DNA of 39,067 nucleotides from Pseudomonadota bacterium. GTDB lineage: Bacteria > Pseudomonadota > Gammaproteobacteria > Burkholderiales > Casimicrobiaceae. Both the position numbers and the translations under genes were made by a program. The notes below the pieces were generated by a model. That model saw nothing but the letters and a program-made list of their open reading frames with translations, was not told the DNA's origin and ran no database searches. Each line of letters starts with the position of its first letter. Within the stretch, counting starts at the first letter, position 1. Positions 17,166-24,705 of the stretch are shown one piece after another. The stretch is from contig JAFEDD010000017.1 in assembly GCA_018241765.1 (NCBI GenBank), positions 1 to 39,067 of the forward strand, given 5' to 3'.

Positions 17166-17818
17166 ACGCGGGCTGGACCGCGCTTCATTCGTCTGCAGGC
17201 GCGGGCTCGACCGCGCGTCGCCGCGCATTCGTCTGTAGGCGCGGGCTCGACCGCGCTTCGCTGCGCATTCGTCTGTAGGCGCGGGCTCGACCGCGCTTCG
17301 CAGCGTTCGATGGCCGGCACCGTCACGCAAGCGACGTCAAGCCGTCGCCTACACCCTGCCGGTAGGTGCGGGCTCGACCGCGCGTCGCCGCGCATTCGTC
17401 TGTAGGCGCGGGCTTGACCGCGCTTCGCTGTGTTCGATGAACGGCGATGGCACGCAAGCGACGTCAAGCCGTCGCCTACACCCTGCCGGTAGGCGCGGGC
17501 TCGACCGCGCTTCGCTGCGTTCGATGCACGGCGATGGCACGCGAGCGACGTCAAGCCGTCGCCTACACCCTGCCGGTAGGCGCGGGCTCGACCGCGCGTC
17601 GCCGCGCATTCGTCTGTAGGCGCGGGCTCGACCGCGCTTCGCTGCGTTCGATGCACGGCGATGGCACGCAAGCGACGTCAAGCCGTCGCCTACACCCTGC
17701 CCGTAGGCGCGGGCTCGACCGCGCGTCGCCGCGCATTCGTCTGTAGGCGCGGGCTCGACCGCGCTTCGCTGTGTTCGATGGCCGGCAGTCACGCGAGCGA
17801 CGTCAAGCCGTCGCCTAC
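17166..17818. repeat. REP hairpin cluster 2 (BIME-like), inverted relative to cluster 1
   Basis: About 650 bp of the same two hairpin units as at 11890-12660 but with strands exchanged. Unit Y (GTAGGCGCGGGCTCGACC, stem GCGCGG/CCGCGC) is on the plus strand and unit X (stem GCGACG/CGTCGC) on the minus strand. The linkers are of a few recurring kinds, such as ones containing GCGCATTCGTCT and GCGTTCGATG. Several Y-linker-X blocks are near-identical and follow one another (for example 17400-17500, 17500-17620, 17640-17740). No gene is seen. Recurrent open frames rich in Arg and Ala across this stretch are translations of the repeat. Confidence 0.85.
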
Positions 17819-17824
17819 CGTCGC

Positions 17825-18133
17825 TCAGATGCGCAGACGCTCGACGACGCGGCCGTTTTGCAGGTGTTCGGCGATGATTTCGTCGATATCGGCTTCCGAT
17901 TCGTAGTGATACCAGACTTCCTCGGGGTAGATGACCATCGCTGGCCCCTCGTCGCAGCGATCGAGGCAGCCGGCGTTGTTGATGCGCACGCGCCCTTGGC
18001 CTGCGAGGCCGAGCCCCTTGACCTTTTTCTTCGCGTAGTCGCGCAGCGCGGCCGAGCCGCAGGCGCCGCAGGAAGGGCGGCCGTCGTGGCGCTCGTTGGT
18101 ACAGATGAAAACGTGATGCTGGTAGTAGCTCAT
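17825..18133 (-). CDS. (2Fe-2S) ferredoxin, thioredoxin-like type
   Basis: A 102-residue soluble electron carrier of the thioredoxin-like 2Fe-2S ferredoxin family (Shethna protein type). Candidate cluster ligands are C11 (VFICTNER), C22 (RPSCGACGS; C25 is an extra cysteine), C56 and C60 (AGCLDRCDEGP). The C-terminal half has the family string PAMVIYPEEVWY. The ATG at 18133 matches the family start (MSYYQHHVFICTN); the same frame continues upstream antisense to the CoA-transferase gene, but that extension has no protein character. It is divergent from the CoA-transferase, with a 54-bp gap likely to hold both promoters. Its electron-transfer partner is not indicated. Confidence 0.93.
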   Translation of the reverse strand: MSYYQHHVFICTNERHDGRPSCGACGSAALRDYAKKKVKGLGLAGQGRVRINNAGCLDRCDEGPAMVIYPEEVWYHYESEADIDEIIAEHLQNGRVVERLRI

Positions 18134-18187
18134 AATGGCAGGCGCTTGCAATGACGCCGATCGATGTTCGGCACGATGATGGTGATT

Positions 18188-19456
18188 ATGTCCGGCCCGC
18201 TCTCCCACCTCCGTGTTCTCGATCTCACGCGCGTGCTCGCCGGCCCCTGGTGCACGCAGACGCTCGGCGATCTCGGCGCCGATGTCATCAAGGTCGAGCG
18301 GCCCGACACGGGTGACGACACGCGCACCTGGGGGCCGCAGTGGATCGCCGATGGCGAGGGCAGGCCGACTACCGATTCGGCGTACTTCTCCAGTTGCAAC
18401 CGCAACAAGCGCTCGATCACCGTCGACATGGCGAAACCCGAAGGGCAGGCGCTGCTGCGCGAGCTCGCCGCGCAATGCGACATCCTCGTCGAAAACTTCA
18501 AGTGCGGTGATCTCGTGCGCTACGGCCTCGATTACGCGACGCTCGCGGCGATCAACCCGAGGCTCATCTACTGCTCGATCACCGCCTACGGGCAGGACGG
18601 CCCTTACGCCGAGCGGCCGGGCTACGATCTTCTGTGCCAGGCCGAAGGCGGCCTGATGGCCATCAATGGTCACGCCGATGTTGCCGATGGCGGCGCCGGC
18701 GGCGGCCCGGTGAAGGTGGTCATCGCGGTCACCGACGTGCTCTCGGGGCTGAATGCGACGATCGCGATCCTCGCCGCCGTGGAGGCGCGTCATCGCACCG
18801 GGCGCGGCCAGCAGATCGACATCGCGTTGCTCGATTCCATCGTGCAGTTCGGGGCCAACCAGATCGCCACCTACTTCATCACCGGCAAGCAACCGCCGCG
18901 CGTCGGCAATGCGCACGTGAACCTTGCGCCCTACGGTTCGTTCAAGACCGCCGACGGCTACATGATCGTCGGCGCCGGCAACGAGAGCCAATGGCGCCGG
19001 TTGTGTGAGGCGATCGGCGCCCCCGCGCTCGCCACGCGGCCGCAGTTCGCTGCGATGAAAGACCGCAATGCCCATCGCGCCGAACTGACGCGCGAACTCG
19101 ACGCGATCTTTCAGCAGCGTCCGACCCAGCACTGGCTCGATACGCTGGCCGCGTCTGGCTTGCCGCATGCGCCGATCAATACCTACGATCAGGTGTTCGC
19201 GCATCCTCAGGTGCGGCATCGGCAAATGCGTCTCGACCTCGAACGGCCTGCCGAGCAGGGCGGCGGTCGCGTCGCGATGGTCGCCAGCCCGTTGCGCTTC
19301 AGTGATACGCCGGTCAGCTATCGCCACGCGCCGCCGGCCAAGGGCGCGGACAATCGCGCCGTGCTGCGCGACGTGCTCGGCAAGGTGGATGCCGAGATCG
19401 ATGCCCTGCGCGCGGTCATGGAGCCGCAGGAACCTGGCGCAGCGCCCGCGCGCTGA
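18188..19456 (+). CDS. CaiB/BaiF family (class III) CoA-transferase
   Basis: A 422-residue cytoplasmic enzyme that moves coenzyme A between organic acids. The N-terminus (LSHLRVLDLTRVLAGPWCTQTL...ADVIKVERP) and the ENFKCGDLVRYGLDY segment are typical. D147 in PGYDLLCQAEGG is the expected catalytic aspartate. The acyl group cannot be deduced. The ATG at 18188 fits the family start (MSGPLSHLRVLDL) better than an in-frame ATG at 18164. Its stop is three bases from the stop of the convergent DUF1853 gene, leaving no room for a conventional terminator between them. Confidence 0.93.
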   Translation: MSGPLSHLRVLDLTRVLAGPWCTQTLGDLGADVIKVERPDTGDDTRTWGPQWIADGEGRPTTDSAYFSSCNRNKRSITVDMAKPEGQALLRELAAQCDILVENFKCGDLVRYGLDYATLAAINPRLIYCSITAYGQDGPYAERPGYDLLCQAEGGLMAINGHADVADGGAGGGPVKVVIAVTDVLSGLNATIAILAAVEARHRTGRGQQIDIALLDSIVQFGANQIATYFITGKQPPRVGNAHVNLAPYGSFKTADGYMIVGAGNESQWRRLCEAIGAPALATRPQFAAMKDRNAHRAELTRELDAIFQQRPTQHWLDTLAASGLPHAPINTYDQVFAHPQVRHRQMRLDLERPAEQGGGRVAMVASPLRFSDTPVSYRHAPPAKGADNRAVLRDVLGKVDAEIDALRAVMEPQEPGAAPAR

Positions 19457-19459
19457 GTC

Positions 19460-20467
19460 TCAACCGCCTGCGCGTTCGTTGAGGCATTGCCAGGCGGCGT
19501 GCTCCGGGGGTTCGGGGAAGGCACGCAGCAACCCGGCATCGGAGCGAACGACGAAGCGGCGTTCGCATTCCGGATGCCCTTCATCGTCCTCGATCACGCG
19601 GGCAACGAGGCGCGGCATCGCCGGGTCGCTCATCCACGCACTCTCGGCGAGCGGGCCGCGCCACGGCCCCAGCCATTCGCGGCCGGCGAGCGCGCGCCAC
19701 AGCCCGCGCGGCAACTCTCGCGCGTCGGTCTGCCAGCGTCCGCGTTGGTGGGTGGGCGACAGTTCGATCGGGCCGGGCGTCGCGGCGTCGGGATGAAAGA
19801 CGTAGCCACGCGACAGCGCGTGGTTCAGGACGATCAGCGAATCGGCGCTGCACGTCGCGCCACCCGCCTCCGCGCACCAGCGCGCGAGCGCGGCGCGCCC
19901 CGCTGCGGTGTCGCCCAGTGCGGTCTGCCGGGTGCTCATCTTGGCAAATTTGTCGGCCATGCGGTCGAACGAGCGCGGACCGATGCAGCCGGCGATGCCC
20001 AGCTCGGGGCGCAGGTTCAGGTAGAACTTCACGGTGACTTCCAGCGTCTCGACGACGCCGTCGGCGCGCAGCAGCACGACATCGAACTCACCCACCGTGC
20101 GCCCCTCCTCGCGCACGACGAGACCGCCGGTACTCGCGCGCACCTCCGGTCGCGCCGCCTGCCAGAAGCGCACAAAGCGCTCGAAGACATGGCCCAGCGG
20201 CAGCGGCGTCGCCGGTGCCCCGAGCGCCGCGTGCAGCGGTGCCGGCGCGCGATCGAGCGCTAGCAGCGAGTCGCGCATGCGCGAGAGCTCGCGCGCCGAC
20301 CAGGCGTCGTCGCGCAGTCGTCCCTGCCAACGCGGGTCGGTGGCGTCGAACAGCGAGGGCGCGCCGATCGTCCACGCCAGTCGCCTGACCTCCGGGTCGT
20401 GCAGTTCGGCCAGCAGCGCGTCGAGCGCAGCGCTTCCGTTCACCTGCGCCGTCGCGGCATCGTTCAT
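19460..20467 (-). CDS. DUF1853 family protein
   Basis: A 335-residue soluble protein recognised as DUF1853 from its layout: an N-terminal DPEVRRLAWTIGAPSL stretch, GHVFERFVRFW, then GEFDVVLLRADGVVETLEVTVKFYL and a C-terminal WQCLNE. The E-x-D...E-x-x-x-K-F pattern in the middle resembles the core of PD-(D/E)xK nuclease-fold proteins, but that is inference; no function is established. ATG 20467 is chosen because the frame upstream runs into the esterase gene. It is 25 bp downstream of the carboxylesterase stop and in the same direction, so they are probably co-transcribed. Confidence 0.85.
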   Translation of the reverse strand: MNDAATAQVNGSAALDALLAELHDPEVRRLAWTIGAPSLFDATDPRWQGRLRDDAWSARELSRMRDSLLALDRAPAPLHAALGAPATPLPLGHVFERFVRFWQAARPEVRASTGGLVVREEGRTVGEFDVVLLRADGVVETLEVTVKFYLNLRPELGIAGCIGPRSFDRMADKFAKMSTRQTALGDTAAGRAALARWCAEAGGATCSADSLIVLNHALSRGYVFHPDAATPGPIELSPTHQRGRWQTDARELPRGLWRALAGREWLGPWRGPLAESAWMSDPAMPRLVARVIEDDEGHPECERRFVVRSDAGLLRAFPEPPEHAAWQCLNERAGG

Positions 20468-20492
20468 CTTGCTGCGCCCCGACGCCCGCGCG

Positions 20493-21158
20493 TCAGACCG
20501 AAAGCACGCGCCGAAGAAAGGCGGCGATGGCCGCGATCTCCTCGGCGCACACGGCATGCTGCATCGGATACTCGTGCCACGCCACGCGATAGCCATGCGT
20601 CGCGAGCCGCGCCTGCGACACCTTGGCCAGCGTCAGCGGAACCACCGGATCGAACGTGCCGTGCGCCATCAGAATCGGCACGTTGCGATTGGCCGTGCTG
20701 GCCTCGACGCCGAGCGAATCGGCGCAGGCGAGGTAAGTGGACAGCGCGATGATCCCCGCCAGCGGTTCGGCGTGGCGCAATCCGGTGTGCAGCGCGATCA
20801 CGCCGCCCTGCGAAAAACCGGCGAGCACGATACGCTCGCTCGCGATGCCGTCGGCGCGCTGCTGCGCGATCAGCGTTTCCAGCGTTGCCTGGCTTTCGCG
20901 CACGCCGGCCTCGTCGGCTCGCCGGTCGAGCTGGGGGCTGACGATGTCGTACCAGGCACGCATCACCTGACCGCCGTTGATGGTCACCGCCCTCATCGGC
21001 GCATGCGGAAACACGAAGCGCATGCCGTGCCCGCGTGGCAGGTCGAGCTCGGGAACGATGGGCACGAAATCGTGACCATCGGCACCGAGGCCATGCAGCC
21101 AGATGACGCAGGCGTCGGGGTGGCCGCGTTCGGGGTCGAGCGTGATGCAATCGGTCAT
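20493..21158 (-). CDS. Phospholipase/carboxylesterase family serine hydrolase
   Basis: A 221-residue cytoplasmic alpha/beta hydrolase of the small carboxylesterase/acyl-protein-thioesterase type (Abhydrolase_2). The catalytic triad is visible: S116 in AGFSQGG, D170 in HGTFDPVVP, H201 in PMQHAVC. The oxyanion-hole strand is VIWLHGLGADGHDF. No signal peptide is present. Members hydrolyse short-chain esters; the natural substrate here is unknown. It lies between the Bug receptor and the DUF1853 gene on the same strand. Confidence 0.93.
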   Translation of the reverse strand: MTDCITLDPERGHPDACVIWLHGLGADGHDFVPIVPELDLPRGHGMRFVFPHAPMRAVTINGGQVMRAWYDIVSPQLDRRADEAGVRESQATLETLIAQQRADGIASERIVLAGFSQGGVIALHTGLRHAEPLAGIIALSTYLACADSLGVEASTANRNVPILMAHGTFDPVVPLTLAKVSQARLATHGYRVAWHEYPMQHAVCAEEIAAIAAFLRRVLSV

Positions 21159-21275
21159 GGTGGAAGGCGCGAACGGAGGGGCGAGCGCGCAACGCGGCGC
21201 ATGCTCTCCGATTCTATGAGGCCGTCCGCGGTACGCCCGCGCGGCAGTGCGCGAGCGCCCGCGACGTCGTCGCGA

Positions 21276-22283
21276 TCAATCGGCCTTGATGTCGGCCGCC
21301 GTGATGATGGTCTGATAGCGATTCATCTCGCTGTCGATGAAGCGCGAGAAGTCGGCGCCGTTGCGATAGACCGCCTCGAAGCCTTGCGCTGCCATACGCT
21401 CCTTCCATTCCGGCGTCGTCACGATGCGTTGCAGCGCGCCTTCGAGTCGCTGCTGGATGGCGGCGGGCAGCTTCGCGGGCGCCCAAAGCCCGTACCAGCT
21501 GTAGAACTCGAAATCCTTGAAGCCGGACTCCTGCATCGTCGGCACATCCGGCAGCAGCGCGCTTCGTGTACGACTGGTGATCGCGAGCGCCTTCACCTTG
21601 CCGCCCTTGACCAGTGGCATCGAGGTGATGATCGCGTCCATCTTCGCCGACACCTGGCCGCCCATCAGATCCGACAGCGCGGGTGCGCCGCCCTTGTAGA
21701 GCGCGATCGGGATGTTCGCCTGCTTGATCTCATGCAGAAAATACGCCGACGCGAGATGATCGGCCGCGCCGAAACCGCCGGTTGCGAAGGTGTAGCGCTT
21801 CGGGTTGGCCTGCACCAGGGCGGCGAACTCGCGCGCCGTGGTGGCGGGCACCTGCGGGTTGACGACGAACAGCAGCGGCCCCTGCGCCATCATGCCGATC
21901 GGGGTGAAGTCCTTCACGGCGTCGTACTTCATGCTCTTCTTGTAGAGCAGCGGGTTGATGGAATGGATCGATGCGTTGATGTAGAGCGTGTAGCCATCGG
22001 GCGCGGCGCCGGCAACGTAGGCGGCGCCGATCATGCTCGAGGCGCCCGCACGGTTGTCGACGACGACGTTCTGCTTGAGCTCCGCGCGCAGCTTCTCGGC
22101 CAGAAAGCGGCCGACCGAATCGACCGGCCCGCCGGCAGCGTGCGGCACGATCAGCGTGATGGTTTTGCTGGGCCAGGCCTCCTGTGCCAGCGTGCTCGTG
22201 GGTACTCCGGCAGTGCCGAGTGCGGCGATCGCGGCGCCGAGAACAAAGGTTGCCTTGCGGCGGTGCTTCGAGAAAGGGATCAT
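21276..22283 (-). CDS. Tripartite tricarboxylate transporter substrate-binding protein (Bug family)
   Basis: A 335-residue periplasmic receptor. It has a signal peptide (basic MIPFSKHRRK, hydrophobic core, probable cleavage around TLAQ-EAW). The mature start is the Bug signature WPSKTITLIVPHAAGGPVD, followed by VVDNRAGASSMIGAAYVA, GAADHLASAYF and a C-terminal segment with WKERMAAQGFE. Such proteins bind carboxylates or related small molecules and are greatly expanded in Burkholderiales. No TctA/TctB membrane subunits are nearby, which is common for this family. It is 55 bp downstream of the DapA-like gene, suggesting a shared operon and a related substrate. Confidence 0.95.
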   Translation of the reverse strand: MIPFSKHRRKATFVLGAAIAALGTAGVPTSTLAQEAWPSKTITLIVPHAAGGPVDSVGRFLAEKLRAELKQNVVVDNRAGASSMIGAAYVAGAAPDGYTLYINASIHSINPLLYKKSMKYDAVKDFTPIGMMAQGPLLFVVNPQVPATTAREFAALVQANPKRYTFATGGFGAADHLASAYFLHEIKQANIPIALYKGGAPALSDLMGGQVSAKMDAIITSMPLVKGGKVKALAITSRTRSALLPDVPTMQESGFKDFEFYSWYGLWAPAKLPAAIQQRLEGALQRIVTTPEWKERMAAQGFEAVYRNGADFSRFIDSEMNRYQTIITAADIKAD

Positions 22284-22338
22284 GAGGGATTCTCCGTCGA
22301 TGTCAGGAAATGAGAGGGGATTCAGGGGCGGCGTTCGG

Positions 22339-23274
22339 TCACGCCGCCTTCAGCGCGGCCGAGCTCCAGCCGTAGCGCCGGTCGAGCTCGAGCTCCCGCA
22401 CGGCGCGCAGGCCTTTCGCAAGGGCTTCGCCGTCGATCGCCTTCAGGGGCTTGCGCAAATCACCGGCCGGCAGTCCCACCGCCTGCATCAGCGACTTGAT
22501 GGCCACCGGGTTGATCGCGGAGTACGAGTAATGCAGCATCGGCAACATGCGCAGGTACTCGGTGCGGAAACTCACCGAAACGCTCGCGTCGAGCCAAGGT
22601 TTCGAGATCAGCGCAAGCTCCGCCGGCGCGATGTTGCCGGTCATGTTCGCCGTGCCGTGACCGCCGAGACTCATCGTGGGCACCACGAGGCCAAGGTTGG
22701 GAGAGTCGCAGCACATCACGGAGACATCCGTCCGCGCGCGAAGCACCTGGGCCACTTGCCCAACGCGCGTGGTCGACTCCTTGTGCACGACGTAGTTCGG
22801 GTGCCGGAAGATGCGCAGCAGGTGATCCCAGTGCAGGTCCGTTTTCACGCGCGGCGGGTTGTTGTAGATGCCGAGCGGCAGCGCCGTGGCATCGGCCACT
22901 TCGAGGAAGTACGCCTCGATGTCCGCCTCCGATGCGCAGATGTAGGCAGGGGCTGCGAGGATGGCGCCGTCGGCGCCGTTGGCGTGGGCAAACTTCAGGT
23001 ATTCGATCGTGGCGTCGGTGTTGTTGCCAGTGCAGCCGTAGAAAAACTTCATGCGCCCGCTCTTCATCTTCGCCGTCTCGACGATGATGCGGCGGCGCTC
23101 CTCGGGGCTCAGCATCGACACCTCGCCAGTCGAGCCCATGATCAGCACGGCAGCGGTGCCGGCATCCTCCTGAAAACGCAGCAGCGTGCGAAACCCTTCG
23201 AAATCCACGCTGCCGTCCCGATTGAACGGCGTGATCAGCGCGACGAAGGAACCCTCGATCTTCATTTTGGCCAC
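22339..23274 (-). CDS. Dihydrodipicolinate synthase/N-acetylneuraminate lyase family protein
   Basis: A 311-residue class I aldolase-fold lyase. The Schiff-base lysine is K165 (VVHKEST), the catalytic tyrosine Y137 (GIYNNPPR), and the substrate-binding loop is GSTGE at 48-52. It resembles 4-hydroxy-tetrahydrodipicolinate synthase, but pairing with a Bug receptor suggests a catabolic 2-oxoacid lyase rather than lysine synthesis (inference). The first codon is GTG at 23274: AAGGAG at 23281-23286 is spaced six bases from it, better than for the ATG three codons later. The 199-bp gap to the divergent YbaN-like gene contains AT-richer sequence (around 23336-23375) suited to promoters. Confidence 0.9.
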   Translation of the reverse strand: MAKMKIEGSFVALITPFNRDGSVDFEGFRTLLRFQEDAGTAAVLIMGSTGEVSMLSPEERRRIIVETAKMKSGRMKFFYGCTGNNTDATIEYLKFAHANGADGAILAAPAYICASEADIEAYFLEVADATALPLGIYNNPPRVKTDLHWDHLLRIFRHPNYVVHKESTTRVGQVAQVLRARTDVSVMCCDSPNLGLVVPTMSLGGHGTANMTGNIAPAELALISKPWLDASVSVSFRTEYLRMLPMLHYSYSAINPVAIKSLMQAVGLPAGDLRKPLKAIDGEALAKGLRAVRELELDRRYGWSSAALKAA

Positions 23275-23473
23275 GGCGAACTCCTTCCAGCAATGGCGGG
23301 CGCGGCCAGCGTGGCGCGCCGTACTCCCCGAGCGACGTTATCGTTATCCGGTCGATTATCGGTGAATCGTCGAGAGCGACATCGCGCGCGATCGCAAAAT
23401 CGGCATCGGCATCGCCACCGTGACGTGGTGCGTCGCCTGCCATCGCTCGTTGGTCGATAATCAGCTCCACATC

Positions 23474-23890
23474 ATGAGCGAACCCCCTCCATCTCTGCCC
23501 GCCCCGTCCCGGGTGCATCGCTCGGCCCCGATGCGCTGGCTCTATCTGGTCGCCGGCATCGTCTCGCTCGCGCTCGGTGTTGTCGGCATCTTCGTGCCGG
23601 TGCTGCCGACGACGCCGTTCGTGCTGTTGGCGGCGGCGTGCTTCGCGAGGAGTTCGCCGCGCTTTCACGAGTGGTTGCTTCGGCATCGGGTGATGGGCCC
23701 GATCATCCGCGAGTGGGAAGCGCATCGCGCGATGCCGCCTGGCGTGAAGCCGTGGGCCTATGCGGTGATGGCCGTGACCTTCGGCATCTCGATCGCCGTG
23801 GTGCCGGCGCTGTGGCATCGCCTGATGTTGCTCTCGATGGCGTTGATTCTCGCCTTCTTCATCTGGCGCATTCCGGTACGACCGCGCTGA
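23474..23890 (+). CDS. YbaN-like DUF454 inner-membrane protein
   Basis: A 138-residue membrane protein of the DUF454 family (E. coli YbaN). The hallmark GVVGIFVPVLPTTPFVLLAAACFARSSPRFHEWLL spans a helix pair and loop, followed by PIIREWE and two more helices near residues 95-132. Function is unknown across the family. ATG 23474 is chosen; an ATG 19 codons later (MRWLYLV) is possible. The gene converges on the thioesterase gene with 22 bp between the stops. Confidence 0.9.
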   Translation: MSEPPPSLPAPSRVHRSAPMRWLYLVAGIVSLALGVVGIFVPVLPTTPFVLLAAACFARSSPRFHEWLLRHRVMGPIIREWEAHRAMPPGVKPWAYAVMAVTFGISIAVVPALWHRLMLLSMALILAFFIWRIPVRPR

Positions 23891-23912
23891 GACGCGCCGT
23901 CCGGCCCGAGGC

Positions 23913-24350
23913 TCACTCGGCCGGTGCGATGCGCTCCCGACTGCGGATGCACTCGCGCCAAGCGGTGGGCACCGGCAGCGAGCGACGTGCGCGGGTGTCG
24001 GCGTAGACGTAGACGATGTCGCCGTCGATCAGATGCTCTTCGCCGCGAAAGATCGCGAGTGCGAAGTGCAGGCTGCTGCGACCGAGCCTTGCGCAACGCA
24101 CGCCGACGTCGAGCTGATCGTCGAAGCCGGCGCTGTCGTGGTATTCGATCTGCGCCTTGCGCACGAAGAGTTCTTCGCCGGCTTCCTGCTGCGCCTGAAC
24201 GCCGGGCAGCCCGCTCGCGCGCCAGTATTCGGTGAACGCGACATCGAAATACAGCAGATAGTTGCCATTGAAGACGACGCGCTGCATGTCGACCTCGGCC
24301 CAGCGCACGCGCAGTCGATGAAAGAAAGCAAAGTCGGATTTCCGGTTCAT
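23913..24350 (-). CDS. Acyl-CoA thioesterase, 4HBT hotdog family
   Basis: A 145-residue hotdog-fold protein of the 4-hydroxybenzoyl-CoA thioesterase/YbgC group, which hydrolyses acyl-CoA thioesters. The active-site segment is RVRWAEVDMQRVVFNGNYLLYFD with the catalytic aspartate D21. The later strands are IEYHDSAGFDDQLDVGV and LHFALAIFRGEEHLIDGDIVYVYAD. The start codon is only 26 bp from the end of the MITE-like element at 24377-24540, so the element probably supplies or displaces its promoter. No good Shine-Dalgarno sequence precedes the ATG. Confidence 0.9.
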   Translation of the reverse strand: MNRKSDFAFFHRLRVRWAEVDMQRVVFNGNYLLYFDVAFTEYWRASGLPGVQAQQEAGEELFVRKAQIEYHDSAGFDDQLDVGVRCARLGRSSLHFALAIFRGEEHLIDGDIVYVYADTRARRSLPVPTAWRECIRSRERIAPAE

Positions 24351-24376
24351 GCGGCAATGCTACGCCGCGCCAAAGG

Positions 24377-24540
24377 CTAGTGCAGTGTTTCGCTCTTCTT
24401 GGTACAAAAATGCGCGTCTTTTGGCTCGACTCTTCGTTGCCAATGCTCGCCATAGCTTGCTATTGCTGCGCTTTGCGCCTCGATTCGAACCAAAATCCAT
24501 CGCATTTTTTTGTGCCAATCTACGCGAAACACTGCACTAG
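24377..24540. repeat. MITE-like hairpin element with CTAG ends
   Basis: A 164-bp non-coding palindromic element. Its ends begin CTAGTGCAGTGTTTCGC on both strands (17 bp perfect), and the terminal inverted repeats continue imperfectly to about 40 bp, including ACAAAAATGCG versus ACAAAAAAATGCG. Inner segments TTTTGGCTCGA and TTTTGGTTCGA also pair, so nearly the whole element can fold. It is visibly less GC-rich than its surroundings and encodes nothing. Part of a second copy is at 1-27. The CTAG at each end could be part of the repeat or a target duplication. The rest of the gap (24541-24705) is the leader of the oxidoreductase gene, where I see only its ribosome-binding site. Confidence 0.8.
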
Positions 24541-24705
24541 TGGTGTTGCGTCGCCATCGTGGCCGTCGCCTTGACGCGCTGCAACAGCGGTTACAGTTCC
24601 GGCTGACGGGCCGCGGCAGAGCGCGCCCGACGCCCGCTGCGAACGCATGCGCCGGATGTCCGCAGGCGCACGGCGCGCGGGCGGTTCAGGCAGGAGGTTT
24701 CGTCT

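Noticed and set aside
17166-17818. CRISPR-like or minisatellite array
   Set aside because: It has the same two REP hairpins as cluster 1 with recurring linkers, not unique spacers.
17825-19327. A 500-residue version of the ferredoxin
   Set aside because: The upstream extension lies antisense to the CoA-transferase gene and has no protein-like features. The family start matches the ATG at 18133.
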